A stretch of DNA of 64,000 nucleotides from Cladorhizidae sp. MBARI D1340-BT2 (taxonomy: Eukaryota; Porifera; Demospongiae; Poecilosclerida; Cladorhizidae), in assembly GCA_028752905.1 (NCBI GenBank), contig JAQNBH010000015.1, forward strand, positions 186,001-250,000, read 5' to 3'. The position numbers and the translations under genes were made by a program. Every line of letters starts with the position of its first letter. Position 1 is the first letter of the stretch. Positions 54,201-62,014 of this stretch are shown here, in pieces. The notes under the pieces are model-generated. The model did not search any database. It was not told the DNA's origin and saw nothing but the letters and a program-made list of their open reading frames with translations.

Positions 54201-55007
54201 ACTAGAACCCTAACATCAGGGGTAGACTATGTATATATATATATACAACAGCTCCACTAGAACCCTAACATCAGGGGTAGACTATGTATATATATACAAC
54301 AGCTCCACTAGAACCCTAACATCAGGGGTAGACTATGTATATATACACAACAGCTCCACTAGAACCCTAACATCAGGGGTAGACTATGTATATATACACA
54401 ACAGCTCCACTAGAACCCTAACATCAGGGGTAGACTATGTATATATACACAACAGCTCCACTAGAACCCTAACATCAGGGGTAGACTATGTATATATATA
54501 CAACAGCTCCACTAGAACCCTAACATCAGGGGTAGACTATGTATATATACACAACAGCTCCACTAGAACCCTAACATCAGGGGTAGACTATGTATATATA
54601 TATATACAACAGCTCCACTAGAACCCTAACATCAGGGGTAGACTATGTATACACACACAACAGCTCCACTAGAACCCTAACATCAGGGGTAGACTATGTA
54701 TATATATACAACAGCTCCACTAGAACCCTAACATCAGGGGTAGACTATGTATATATACACAACAGCTCCACTAGAACCCTAACATCAGGGGTAGACTATG
54801 TATATATATACAACAGCTCCACTAGAACCCTAACATCAGGGGTAGACTATGTATATATATACAACAGCTCCACTAGAACCCTACATCAGGGGTAGACTTG
54901 ATAAGTTGGGTGTCCTCCACCTGAACCACGGCATCTGCACCTGCAGGAAGGGGGGCTCCAGTGCTGACCCTACACACAGTGCCAGGCTCCACCTCCACAA
55001 CGCACCC
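18051..55007 (-). CDS. Gephyrin / MoeA-type molybdopterin molybdenumtransferase, C-terminal eight exons
   Basis: Joined exons, in transcription order: 55007-54885, 42248-42036, 39671-39547, 39308-39221, 37551-37478, 34782-34718, 28292-28189 and 18284-18051. They total 1026 bp, or 341 residues plus TAA, and every junction is in frame. Hallmarks in order are [48 protein letters not shown] (molybdopterin/metal site), [24 protein letters not shown] and the C-terminal beta-barrel domain with SSRLLSM.ANALL. The family inserts molybdate into adenylated molybdopterin to finish the molybdenum cofactor. In vertebrates gephyrin also scaffolds inhibitory receptors. The first ~70-80 residues of the E domain, and any G (MogA) domain, lie upstream outside the window, so fusion cannot be judged. 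Introns of 0.2-12.6 kb are packed with minisatellites, several built from the gene's own splice junctions. Confidence 0.93.
18365..19350. repeat. Minisatellite, 32-bp unit (intron 7)
   Basis: About 30 units around gacatggtgttactagctgc. The first units (18300-18580) are more diverged and alternate between ggacacattaaca and gcacacattacca forms, suggesting an older flank and a homogenised centre. Confidence 0.96.
19525..19705. repeat. Minisatellite, 23-bp unit, eight copies
   Basis: Units around aatcacacctccagggatac, one of them missing six bases. Confidence 0.93.
19706..20365. other. Unique intronic sequence with poly-C tract
   Basis: Contains an uninterrupted C run at about 19771-19792 (G run on the gene's coding strand) and AT-rich unique sequence. 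No gene recognised. Confidence 0.6.
20366..20640. repeat. Minisatellite, 39-bp unit, seven copies
   Basis: Units around ttgcaatgtcttggacagtt. The period of thirteen codons gives a minus-strand ORF (20209-20775) whose repeat reads [13 protein letters not shown]. The flanking non-repeat codons have no recognised similarity, so no protein is claimed. Confidence 0.93.
20641..21039. other. Unique intronic sequence, nothing recognised
   Basis: Non-repetitive sequence between two arrays. I see no exon or element. Confidence 0.5.
21040..22165. repeat. Minisatellite, 40-bp unit, about 28 copies
   Basis: Units around gatgctcctagccagtggac. Blocks of units with gagcttaagg and gagcttcagg alternate. The run ending ccagtgcacgatg, followed by the short unit tcctagtggatg, appears twice (about 21720-21800 and 22030-22120), 310 bp apart, indicating a block duplication. 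Confidence 0.96.
22390..22895. repeat. Minisatellite, 28-bp unit, about 18 copies
   Basis: Units around tgtttagggtactaaggagc, with alternative aagaagcta/aagaagctt forms. Confidence 0.95.
22896..23335. other. Unique intronic sequence, possible element remnant
   Basis: Non-repetitive sequence with an A-run and a GC-richer stretch (about 22985-23160) that looks compositionally unlike its AT-rich neighbours. I could not assign it to a family. Confidence 0.4.
23340..23925. repeat. Minisatellite, 42-bp unit, split by a small transposable element
   Basis: About nine units around gatacatgatcatagcata. Two lie before 23433 and the rest after 23627. The interruption is the inverted-repeat element 23433-23627. 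Confidence 0.93.
23433..23627. mobile_element. Miniature inverted-repeat element with G-runs
   Basis: 195 bp bounded by the inverted termini cagggtttcatacagg, exact over 16 bases at both ends. The interior has no coding capacity. It carries G-runs of 11, 8, 13 and 7 and a C-run of 14 bases, giving strong quadruplex potential. The CAGGG terminus suggests a hAT-type non-autonomous element. I could not settle the target duplication: the flanks tgtatatg and taatatgc are only similar. It interrupts the 42-bp minisatellite. Confidence 0.75.
24030..24293 (+). pseudogene. Decayed transposase-like N-terminal fragment (arm B copy)
   Basis: Plus-strand reading gives [20 protein letters not shown], then a stop, then [16 protein letters not shown] and [17 protein letters not shown]. 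Compared with the arm A copy, six bases (two codons, TS) are added after DLG and the frame break is shared, so the break predates the inverted duplication. The family is uncertain; a piggyBac-type N-terminus is my best guess. Sequence just outside the arm (23942-23975) reads like a DNA-transposon terminus (ccgtattcactcgatataag). Confidence 0.45.
24035..25454 (-). repeat. Inverted duplication, arm B
   Basis: Reverse-complement counterpart of 11100-12265. It starts at ctaagtttggacatag and ends at cctgtgaatta near 25454. It has more units of the 42-bp array than arm A, a small tandem duplication (gcaccattaca) near 25320, and lacks a few bases present in arm A. Confidence 0.9.
24310..25200. repeat. 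Minisatellite, 42-bp unit (arm B)
   Basis: About 20 units of the arm A array in reverse complement. It includes several units with internal deletions and a sub-type containing tcctatggtaggatg that is absent from arm A. Confidence 0.96.
25549..28125. repeat. Minisatellite, 30-bp unit, about 86 copies
   Basis: Extremely regular 30-bp units around cactcattactattgcattg. Nearly all variation is at one position (gcaacaccc against gcatcaccc), with rare cgccc, tcacta and ttatta changes. The period of ten codons leaves two plus and two minus frames open for up to 896 codons. These ORFs are period artefacts inside gephyrin intron 7. Confidence 0.98.
28189..28292 (-). CDS. Gephyrin-like exon g
   Basis: 104 bp, acceptor ccacctcag and donor AAG/gtagga. 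It encodes [20 protein letters not shown] and [15 protein letters not shown]. The acceptor with seven following exon bases is repeated twice more within the next 90 bases of intron. Confidence 0.92.
28280..28385 (-). repeat. Triplicated 3' splice site of gephyrin exon g
   Basis: On the minus strand the real acceptor ccacctcag/GAAAT is preceded by two upstream copies of the same acceptor plus exon start, each followed by tagctgtatatgttgttg, at about 40-bp spacing. Confidence 0.85.
29249..31962 (+). mobile_element. hAT DNA transposon, 2714 bp, 5-bp target duplication
   Basis: The ends are caggggcggcgtgggca and, inverted, caggggcggctcgggca. The 5-bp direct duplication TAATA flanks the element at 29244-29248 and 31963-31967. 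Removing the element and one TAATA restores an exact 49-bp minisatellite unit. The terminal CAGGG and the transposase remnant place it in the hAT superfamily. A 5-bp rather than 8-bp duplication points to the group that repeat nomenclature calls hAT5 (recalled, not checked). It sits in gephyrin intron 6, antisense to the gene. Confidence 0.93.
29349..31811 (+). pseudogene. Inactivated hAT transposase with TTF zinc finger and DUF4371-like core
   Basis: Ordered remnants are an N-terminus with [12 protein letters not shown], a TTF-type finger ([10 protein letters not shown] ... CHKIAVEK), an RNase H-like core ([34 protein letters not shown]) and a C-terminal dimerisation region ([30 protein letters not shown]), ending in TGA at 31811. 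Apparent introns with GT-AG ends lie at about 29632-29703, 30017-30127 and 30304-30380. Damage includes frame shifts near 29530, 30437, 30850 and 30895 and an in-frame TGA near 29937. The copy cannot make a full transposase. The catalytic-region motifs are otherwise well preserved, so inactivation seems moderately recent. Confidence 0.85.
34718..34782 (-). CDS. Gephyrin-like exon f
   Basis: 65 bp, acceptor ttccttag and donor CCAG/gttagtg. It encodes [12 protein letters not shown] then SRKLIFALP, and splices to the next exon as ALPGNPVS. The donor heptamer gttagtg recurs in every unit of the intron that follows. Confidence 0.9.
34783..35099. other. Unique intronic sequence 5' of exon f
   Basis: Non-repetitive sequence apart from three short copies of gaccttgtgt near 34940-34970. 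Nothing coding recognised. Confidence 0.5.
35100..36640. repeat. Compound array: about 38-bp core alternating with (TA)n
   Basis: About 22 copies of a core around aaccttgttgactggtgcta, each followed by a TA microsatellite of widely varying length (about 4 to 20 dinucleotides). The combination of minisatellite and microsatellite makes the region very unstable in length. A unique palindrome (36361-36484) interrupts it near the end. Confidence 0.95.
36361..36484. repeat. Near-perfect palindrome, 61-bp arms with 2-bp centre
   Basis: Left arm 36361-36421, centre ga, right arm 36424-36484, with no mismatch in 61 pairs. It would extrude as a cruciform or transcribe as a long hairpin. Each strand contains ctgatga, a short stem-loop, gaaac, then the self-complementary actgcagt followed by A. 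That arrangement resembles a minimal hammerhead ribozyme (see findings). Confidence 0.95.
36641..37335. repeat. Minisatellite, 37-bp unit, about 18 copies
   Basis: Units around ctcacgaccacacctcacaa. The variation is mainly gcacacc against gcacgcc. One unit near 37195 lacks ten bases. Confidence 0.97.
37478..37551 (-). CDS. Gephyrin-like exon e
   Basis: 74 bp, acceptor cgtgtag and donor CCTGG/gtaaac. It encodes [15 protein letters not shown] then HFGRVFLKP, corresponding to the family segment D.L..VL....HFGRV.MKPG. Confidence 0.92.
37552..37909. other. Unique intronic sequence 5' of exon e
   Basis: Non-repetitive sequence upstream, in gene orientation, of exon e. No further exon or element recognised. 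Confidence 0.5.
37910..38455. repeat. Minisatellite, 25-bp unit, about 22 copies
   Basis: Units around agctagataacttcatttg, differing only by cattt or catct. Confidence 0.97.
38595..39025. repeat. Minisatellite, 26-bp unit, about 16 copies
   Basis: Units around tatggtcatacaaatagcta, one truncated unit near 38825. Confidence 0.96.
39221..39308 (-). CDS. Gephyrin-like exon d with TSGGVS motif
   Basis: 88 bp, acceptor ccttttag and donor ATG/gtaatg. It encodes [19 protein letters not shown] and then [10 protein letters not shown]. The glycine-rich TSGGVSMGE loop is the molybdopterin-binding signature shared by MoeA and MogA folds. Confidence 0.92.
39396..39580 (-). repeat. Triplicated 3' end and donor of gephyrin exon c
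   Basis: Three copies at 64-bp spacing. On the minus strand each has the core TGCAGACAG/gtg(a/g)gcc followed by a shared intronic stretch around cagtgtggtgtcc. The exon copy is TTGGGCATAGCTGCAGACAG; the two intronic copies read CCCGGGCCTAGGTGCAGACAG at the same place, minus its first base. Confidence 0.88.
39547..39671 (-). CDS. Gephyrin-like exon c
   Basis: 125 bp, acceptor ctatcag and donor ACAG/gtgagc. It encodes [29 protein letters not shown] and [13 protein letters not shown] from exon b joins in frame to LADP, matching the STGNELL pattern of the family. Two extra copies of its 3' end and donor follow at 64-bp spacing. Confidence 0.9.
39796..39934. repeat. Short inverted-repeat (hairpin) element
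   Basis: About 33-bp arms (39797-39829 and 39902-39934) pair with a few mismatches around tcaacttgaaat. The loop holds the sequence cgacgtttcggc and the hammerhead-like motif on the minus strand. It is probably a fragment of a dispersed repeat. Confidence 0.7.
39825..39861 (-). ncRNA. Hammerhead-ribozyme-like motif (candidate)
   Basis: On the minus strand ctgatga is followed by a short imperfect stem (gc-t-aga / tct-gc with a gca loop) and then cGAAACGTC, where ACGT is self-complementary and GTC would be the cleavage triplet. Flanking bases could form a stem I of about six pairs including two G-U. The first pair of stem II is a C-C mismatch, so activity is doubtful. Penelope-like and small retrozyme elements of animals carry minimal hammerheads of this shape. 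Confidence 0.3.
40080..41190. repeat. Minisatellite, 29-bp unit, about 38 copies
   Basis: Units around ggtagtaatgctagagtatg, differing by ctac or ccac. On the minus strand each unit contains cCAGGTAGT, a donor-like sequence. It lies in gephyrin intron 2. Confidence 0.97.
41380..42065 (-). repeat. Minisatellite made of gephyrin exon b end plus 5' splice site, 40-bp unit
   Basis: About 17 units. On the minus strand each contains gtagctgttctatccactgg followed by CAATGAA and then gtacgt or gtatgt. About 30 bases equal the exon b end (coding [10 protein letters not shown]) and ten equal the start of intron 2. Three shorter units lack twelve bases. The exon's own donor is the first copy of the series. 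Confidence 0.96.
42036..42248 (-). CDS. Gephyrin-like exon b
   Basis: 213 bp, 71 codons, acceptor gatgcag and donor GAA/gtacgt. It encodes [27 protein letters not shown] and VAVLSTGNE. Its final 30 bases are repeated about 17 times, donor included, in the adjoining array 41380-42065. Confidence 0.93.
42275..43010. repeat. Minisatellite, 46-bp unit, about 15 copies
   Basis: Units around ttgcacatgtgtatataata. The sub-types tacttgg and tactcgg are segregated into two contiguous blocks. The first units next to exon b are diverged. Confidence 0.96.
43011..43390. other. Unique intronic sequence
   Basis: Contains a plus-strand ORF (43072-43353, 93 codons), lysine-rich near its end, without recognised similarity or promoter. 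It is antisense to the host gene and judged chance. Confidence 0.5.
43395..47850. repeat. Minisatellite, 41-bp unit, about 108 copies, with 1230-bp higher-order repeat
   Basis: Units around ggaagtgggacatgccatat. Variable positions (gccatgg/gacatgg, gccat/gtcat, cattg/cactg, gacatg/ggcatg) make a barcode. The same rare variants, gacattctatag (about 44896 and 46126), tggacgtggg and gggacgtgcc, recur exactly 1230 bp apart. So about 30 units at 44460-45690 are duplicated at 45690-46920 and slightly beyond. Confidence 0.97.
47851..48849. other. Unique intronic sequence with a 90-bp direct duplication
   Basis: A segment starting gtaccctctcgagtactcgg and ending gggaagctgcttccaagt occurs twice in tandem (about 48060-48148 and 48152-48241), with small indels between copies. 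The rest is AT-rich unique sequence without recognised genes. Confidence 0.7.
48850..49725. repeat. Minisatellite, 17-bp unit, about 52 copies
   Basis: Units of 15-17 bp around acagtgtggacacacat, with cccat, acat and atat forms clustered in blocks. Confidence 0.97.
49745..51165. repeat. Minisatellite, 62-bp unit, two interleaved sub-families
   Basis: About 23 units around acccatgaatgcaacaaaag. One sub-family reads acgacaggtg...ctcctagtc, the other actacagggtg...ctctagcc. They occur in alternating blocks with linked differences at both sites, a sign of block conversion or unequal exchange. Confidence 0.97.
51290..51645 (-). pseudogene. Decayed transposase-like N-terminal fragment (third copy)
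   Basis: On the minus strand an ATG at 51640-51638 opens [18 protein letters not shown], a stop, [20 protein letters not shown], a frame break, [13 protein letters not shown], a stop, then [17 protein letters not shown]. The order and acidic character parallel the fragments at 12012-12268 and 24030-24293 ([26 protein letters not shown]). The piggyBac-type attribution is tentative. The frame is broken at least three times. Confidence 0.4.
51646..51944. other. Unique intronic sequence
   Basis: AT-rich sequence with a short TA/CA microsatellite near 51813-51832. Nothing coding recognised. Confidence 0.5.
51945..52675. repeat. Minisatellite, 76-bp unit, about 9.5 copies
   Basis: Units around ggagcaatgctatataacaa and tactgtattaggcctcagct, with few substitutions. 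Confidence 0.96.
52684..52852. repeat. Minisatellite, 14-bp unit, twelve copies
   Basis: Units tgtattaggcctca with tgtctt variants. The 14-mer is a fragment of the neighbouring 76-bp unit, so this array was seeded from it. Confidence 0.95.
52930..54900 (-). repeat. Minisatellite made of gephyrin exon a end plus 5' splice site, about 57-65 bp
   Basis: About 33 units. On the minus strand each contains AGTCTACCCCTGAT, the last 14 bases of exon a, followed by gttagggttctagtggagc and a variable TA/CA microsatellite. The true exon end at 54885 is the outermost copy and differs by one base in the donor (gtaggg against gttagg). Confidence 0.95.
54885..55007 (-). CDS. Gephyrin-like exon a (first in window)
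   Basis: 123 bp, 41 codons, acceptor gttacag and donor GAT/gtaggg. It encodes [18 protein letters not shown], the diagnostic MoeA/gephyrin segment. Its last 14 bases plus the donor are the template of the array 52930-54884: the units carry the same exon end followed by gttagg instead of gtaggg. Confidence 0.92.
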
Positions 55008-55024
55008 CTGTAACATATAACACA

Positions 55025-58000
55025 CAATGTAACACACTAGCAGGAGTGGGCTTCATGATGGCAGCACACTACATAACACACTAGCAGGAGTGGGCTTCAT
55101 GGTGGCACACTACATAACACACTAGCAGGATTGCTTCATGGTGGCAGCACACTACATAACACACTAGCAGGAGTGGGCTTCATGGTGGCAGCACACTACA
55201 TAACACACTAGCAGGAGTGCTTCATGGTGGCAGCACACTACATAACACACTAGCAGGAGTGCTTCATGGTGGCAGCACACTACATAACACACTAGCAGGA
55301 GAGCTTCATGGTGGCAGCTCACTACATAACACACTAGCAGGAGAGCTTCATGGTGGCAGCACACTACATAACACACTAGCAGGAGTGGGCTTCATGGTGG
55401 CAGCACACTACATAACACACGAGCAGGAGTGGGCTTCATGGTGGCAGCACACTACATAACACACTAGCAGGAGTGGGCTTCATGGTGGCAGCACACTACA
55501 TAACACACTAGCAGGAGTGGGCTTCATGGTGGCAGCACACTACATAACACACTAGCAGGAGTGGGCTTCATGGTGGCAGCACACTACATAACACACTAGC
55601 AGGAGTGAGCTTCATGGTGGCAGCACACTACATAACACACTAGCAGGAGTGGGCTTCATGATGGCAGCACACTACATAACACACTAGCAGGAGTGGGCTT
55701 CATGGTGGCAGCACACTACATAACACACTAGCAGGAGTGGGCTTCATGGTGGCAGCACACTACATAACACACTAGCAGGAGTGGGCTTCATGGTGGCAGC
55801 ACACTACATAACACACTAGCAGGAGAGCTTGATGGCAGCACACTACATAACACACTAGCAGGAGTGGGCTTCATGGTGGCAGTACACTACATAACACACT
55901 AGCAGGAGTGCTTCATGGTGGCAGCACACTACATAACACACTAGCAGGAGTGGGCTTCATGATGGAAGCACACTACATAACACACTAGCAGGAGTGGGCT
56001 TCATGGTGGCAGCACACTACATAACACACTAGCAGGAGTGGGCTTCATGGTGGCAGCACACTACATAACACACTAGCAGGAGTGGGCTTCATGGTGGCAG
56101 CACACTACATAACACACTAGCAGGAGTGCTTCATGGTGGCAGCACACTACATAACACACTAGCAGGAGTGGGCTTCATGATGGAAGCACACTACATAACA
56201 CACTAGCAGGAGTGGGCTTCATGGTGGCAGCACACTACATAACACACTAGCAGGAGAGCTTCATGGTGGCAGCACACTACATAACACACTAGCAGGAGTG
56301 GGCTTCATGGTGGCAGCACACTACATAACACACTAGCAGGAGTGGGCTTCATGATGGCAGCACACTACATAACACACTAGCAGGAGTGGGCTTCATGGTG
56401 GCAGCACACTACATAACACACTAGCAGGAGTGGGCTTCATGGTGGCAGCACACTACATAACACACTAGCAGGAGTGCTTCATGGTGGCAGCACACTACAT
56501 AACACACTAGCAGGAGTGGGCTTCATGGTGGCAGCACACTACATAACACACTAGCAGGAGTGGGCTTCATGATGGCAGCACACTACATAACACACTAGCA
56601 GGAGTGGGCTTCATGGTGGCAGCACACTACATAACACACTAGCAGGAGTGGGCTTCATGGTGGCAGCACACTACATAACACACTAGCAGGAGTGCTTCAT
56701 GATGGCAGCACACTACATAACACACTAGCAGGAGTGGGCTTCATGATGGCAGCACACTACATAACACACTAGCAGGAGTGGGCTTCATTGTGGCACACTA
56801 CATAACACACTAGCAGGAGTGGGCTTCATGGTGGCAGCACACTACATAACACACTAGCAGGAGTGGGCTTCATGATGGCAGCACACTACATAACACACTA
56901 GCAGGGGTTCTTCATGGTGGCAGCACACTACATAACACACTAGCAGGAGTGGGCTTCATGATGGCAGCACACTACATAACACACTAGCAGGAGTGGGCTT
57001 CATGGTGGCAGCACACTACATAACACACTAGCAGGAGTGCTTCATGGTGGCAGCACACTACATAACACACTAGCAGGAGTGGGCTTCATGGTGGCACACA
57101 CTACATAACACACTAGCAGGAGAGCTTCATGGTGGCAGCTCACTACATAACACACTAGCAGGAGTGGGCTTCATGGTGGCACACACTACATAACACACTA
57201 GCAGGAGTGCTTCATGGTGGCAGCACACTACATAACACACTAGCAGGAGTGCTTCATGGTGGCAGCACACTACATAACACACTAGCAGGAGTGCTTCATG
57301 GTGGCAGCACACTACATAACACACTAGCAGGAGTGGGCTTCATGGTGGCAGCACACTACATAACACACTAGCAGGAGAGCTTCATGATGGCAGCACACTA
57401 CATAACACACTAGCAGGAGTGGGCTTCATGGTGGCAGCACACTACATAACACACTAGCAGGAGTGCTTCATGGTGGCAGCACACTACATAACACACTAGC
57501 AGGAGTGGGCTTCATGATGGCAGCACACTACATAACACACTAGCAGGAGTGGGCTTCATGGTGGCAGCACACTACATAACACACTAGCAGGAGAGCTTCA
57601 TGGTGGCAGCACACTACATAACACACTAGCAGGAGTGGGCTTCATGGTGGCAGCACACTACATAACACACTAGCAGGAGTGGGCTTCATGGTGGCAGCAC
57701 ACTACATAACACACTAGCAGGAGTGGGCTTCATGGTGGCAGCACACTACATAACACACTAGCAGGAGTGCTTCATGATGGCAGCACACTACATAACACAC
57801 TAGCAGGAGTGGGCTTCATGGTGGCAGCACACTACATAACACACTAGCAGGAGTGGGCTTCATGATGGCAGCACACTACATAACACACTAGCAGGAGTGG
57901 GCTTCATGGTGGCAGCACACTACATAACACACTAGCAGGAGTGGGCTTCATGGTGGCAGCACACTACATAACACACTAGCAGGAGTGCTTCATGGTGGCA

Positions 58001-61000
58001 GCACACTACATAACACACTAGCAGGAGTGCTTCATGGTGGCAGCACACTACATAACACACTAGCAGGAGTGCTTCATGGTGGCAGCACACTACATAACAC
58101 ACTAGCAGGAGTGCTTCATGGTGGCAGCACACTACATAACACACTAGCAGGAGTGGGCTTCATGGTGGCAGCACACTACATAACACACTAGCAGGAGTGC
58201 TTCATGGTGGCAGCACACTACATAACACACTAGCAGGAGTGCTTCATGGTGGCAGCACACTACATAACACACTAGCAGGAGTGGGCTTCATGATGGCAGC
58301 ACACTACATAACACACTAGCAGGAGTGGGCTTCATGATGGCAGCACACTACATAACACACTAGCAGGAGTGCTTCATGGTGGCAGCACACTACATAACAC
58401 ACTAGCAGGAGTGGGCTTCATGGTGGCACACTACATAACACACTAGCAGGAGTGGGCTTCATGGTCGCAGCACACTACATAACACACTAGCAGGAGTGGG
58501 CTTCATGGTGGCAGCACACTACATAACACACTAGCAGGAGTGGGCTTCATGGTGGCAGCACACTACATAACACACTAGCAGGAGTGGGCTTCATGGTGGC
58601 AGCACACTACATAACACACTAGCAGGAGTGGGCTTCATGGTGGCAGCACACTACATAACACACTAGCAGGAGTGGGCTTCATGGTGGCAGCACACTACAT
58701 AACACACTAGCAGGAGAGCTTCATGATGGCAGCACACTACATAACACACTAGCAGGAGTGGGCTTCATGGTGGCAGCACACTACATAACACACTAGCAGG
58801 AGTGGGCTTCATGGTGGCAGCACACTACATAACACACTAGCAGGAGTGGGCTTCATGGTGGCAGCACACTACATAACACACTAGCAGGAGTGGGCTTCAT
58901 GATGGCAGCACAGTACATAACACACTAGCAGGAGAGCTTCATGGTGGCAGCACACTACATAACACACTAGCAGGAGTGCTTCATGGTGGCAGCACACTAC
59001 ATAACACACTAGCAGGAGTTGGCTTCATGGTGGCAGCACACTACATAACACACAGTGGGCTTCATGGTGGCAGCACACTACATAACACACTAGCAGGAGT
59101 GCTTCATGGTGGCAGAACACTACATAACACACTAGCAGGAGTGGGCTTCATGGTGGCAGCACACTACATAACACACAGTGGGCTTCATGGTGGCAGCACA
59201 CTACATAACACACTAGCAGGAGTGCTTCATGGTGGCAGCACACTACATAACACACTAGCAGGAGTGGGCTTCATGGTGGCAGCACACTACATAACACACT
59301 AGCAGGAGTTGGCTTCATGGTGGCAGCACACTACATAACACACAGTGGGCTTCATGGTGGCAGCACACTACATAACACACTAGCAGGAGTGCTTCATGGT
59401 GGCAGCACACTACATAACACACTAGCAGGAGTGGGCTTCATGGTGGCAGCACACTACATAACACACTAGCAGGAGTGCTTCATGGTGGCAGCACACTACA
59501 TAACACACTAGCAGGAGTGGGCTTCATGGTGGCAGCACACTACATAACACACTAGCAGGAGTGCTTCATGGTGGCAGCACACTACATAACACACTAGCAG
59601 GAGTGCTTCATGGTGGCAGCACACTACATAACACACTAGCAGGAGTGGGCTTCATGGTGGCAGCACACTACATAACACACTAGCAGGAGTGGGCTTCATG
59701 GTGGCAGCACACTACATAACACACTAGCAGGAGAGCTTCATGGTGGCAGCACACTACATAACACACTAGCAGGAGAGCTTCATGGTGGCAGCACACTACA
59801 TAACACACTAGCAGGAGTGGACTTCATGGTGGCAGCACACTACATAACACACTAGCAGGAGTGGGCTTCATGGTGGCAGCACACTACATAACACACTAGC
59901 AGGAGTGGACTTCATGCTGGCAGCACACTACATAACACACTAGTAGGAGAGCTTCATGGTGGCAGCACACTACATAACACACTAGCAGGAGTGCTTCATG
60001 GTGGCAGCACACTACATAACACACTAGCAGGAGAGCTTCATGGTGGCAGCACACTACATAACACACTAGCAGGAGTGGGCTTCATGGTGGGAGCACACTA
60101 CATAACACACTAGCAGGAGTGCTTCATGGTGGCAGCACACTACATAACACACTAGCAGGAGTGGGCTTCATGGTGGCAGCACACTACATAACACACTAGC
60201 AGGAGTGGGCTTCATGGTGGCAGCACACTACATAACATACTAGCAGGAGAGCTTCATGGTGGCAGCACACTACATAACACACTAGCAGGAGAGCTTCATG
60301 GTGGCAGCACACTACATAACACACTAGCAGGAGTGCTTCATGGTGGCAGCACACTACATAACACACTAGCAGGAGAGCTTCATGGTGGCAGCACACTACA
60401 TAACACACTAGCAGGAGTGGGCTTCATGGTGGCAGCACACTACATAACACACTAGCAGGAGAGCTTCATGGTGGCAGCACACTACATAACACACTAGCAG
60501 GAGTGGGCTTCATGGTGGCAGCACACTACATAACACACTAGCAGGAGTGGGCTTCATGGTGGCAGCACACTACATAACACACTAGCAGGAGAGCTTCATG
60601 GTGGCAGCACACTACATAACACAATAGCAGGAGTGCTTCATGGTGGCAGCACACTACATAACACACTAGCAGGAGTGCTTCATGGTGGCAGCACACTACA
60701 TAACACACTAGCAGGAGTGGGCTTCATGGTGGCAGCACACTACATAACACACTAGCAGGAGTGGGCTTCATGGTGGCAGCACACTACATAACACACTAGC
60801 AGGAGTGGGCTTCATGGTGGCAGCACACTACATAACACACTAGCAGGAGAGCTTCATGATGGCAGCACACTACATAACACACTAGCAGGAGTGGGCTTCA
60901 TGGTGGCAGCACACTACATAACACACTAGCAGGAGTGGGCTTCATGATGGCAGCACACTACATAACACACTAGCAGGAGTGGGCTTCATGGTGGCAGCAC

Positions 61001-61822
61001 ACTACATAACACACTAGCAGGAGTGGGCTTCATGGTGGCAGCACACTACATAACACACTAGCAGGAGTGGGCTTCATGGTGGCAGCACACTACATAACAC
61101 ACCAGCAGGAGTGGGCTTCATGGTGGCAGCACACTACATAACACACTAGCAGGAGTGGGCTTCATGGTGGCAGCACACTACATAACACACTAGCAGGAGT
61201 GGGCTTCATGGTGGCAGCACACTACATAACACACTAGCAGGAGAGCTTCATGATGGCAGCACACTACATAACACACTAGCAGGAGTGGGCTTCATGGTGG
61301 CAGCACACTACACAACACACTAGCAGGAGTGCTTCATGGTGGCAGCACACTACATAACACACTAGCAGGAGTGGGCTTCATGGTGGCAGCACACTACATA
61401 ACACACTAGCAGGAGTGGGCTTCATGGTGGCAGCACACTACATAACACACTAGCAGGAGTGGGCTTCATGGTGGCAGCACACTACATAACACACTAGCAG
61501 GAGTGGGCTTCATGATGGCAGCACACTACATAACACACTAGCAGGAGTGCTTCATGGTGGCAGCACACTACATAACACACTAGCAGGAGTGAGCTTCATG
61601 GTGGCAGCACACTACATAACACACTAGCAGGAGTGGGCTTCATGGTGGCAGCACACTACATAACACACTAGCAGGAGTGAGCTTCATGGTGGCAGCACAC
61701 TACATAACACACTAGCAGGAGTGGGCTTCATGGTGGCAGCACACTACATAACACACTAGCAGGAGTGCTTCATGGTGGCAGCACACTACATAACACACTA
61801 GCAGGAGTGGGCTTCATGGTGG
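55025..61822. repeat. Minisatellite, 44/42-bp units, about 155 copies
   Basis: The longest array of the window, with units around cttcatggtggcagcacact. A 44-bp form (gtgggcttc) and a 42-bp form (gtgcttc or gagcttc) are mixed, plus rarer shortened units. It lies upstream of exon a in the gene's orientation, hence in an intron if the gene continues, and it is interrupted by an LTR retrotransposon at 61823. Confidence 0.97.
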
Positions 61823-61984
61823 TGTAGCAACCGTCTAGACCTCTTGTCCACCCCTTACCAGTTAACTCCTAACTTGACTCACGTGATTATCATTACTTGT
61901 CAGAACATGTGAATCTTGTGTGCGAGTTGTTTTGTTGCACAAGATATTCTTTCTATTTCGTTTCTGGGCTGGCTTACGCCCCCA
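61823..61984 (+). repeat. Putative 5' LTR, about 162 bp
   Basis: Starts tgtagcaaccgtctagacc and probably ends at ttacgccccca, three bases before the primer-binding site. The 3' copy is not in the window, so the end is inferred from the position of the primer-binding site. Confidence 0.6.
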
Positions 61985-61987
61985 AAG

Positions 61988-62005
61988 TGGTGACCCCGGA
62001 CGTGC
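61988..62005 (+). promoter_or_regulatory. Putative primer-binding site
   Basis: tggtgaccccggacgtgc begins with TGG, as expected for pairing with the CCA end of a tRNA, directly after the LTR. The matching tRNA was not identified. Confidence 0.6.
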
Positions 62006-62014
62006 AAGAACACC

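Noticed and set aside
1..61822. CRISPR-like periodicity
   Set aside because: Repeats are head-to-tail without unique spacers, and the genome is eukaryotic.
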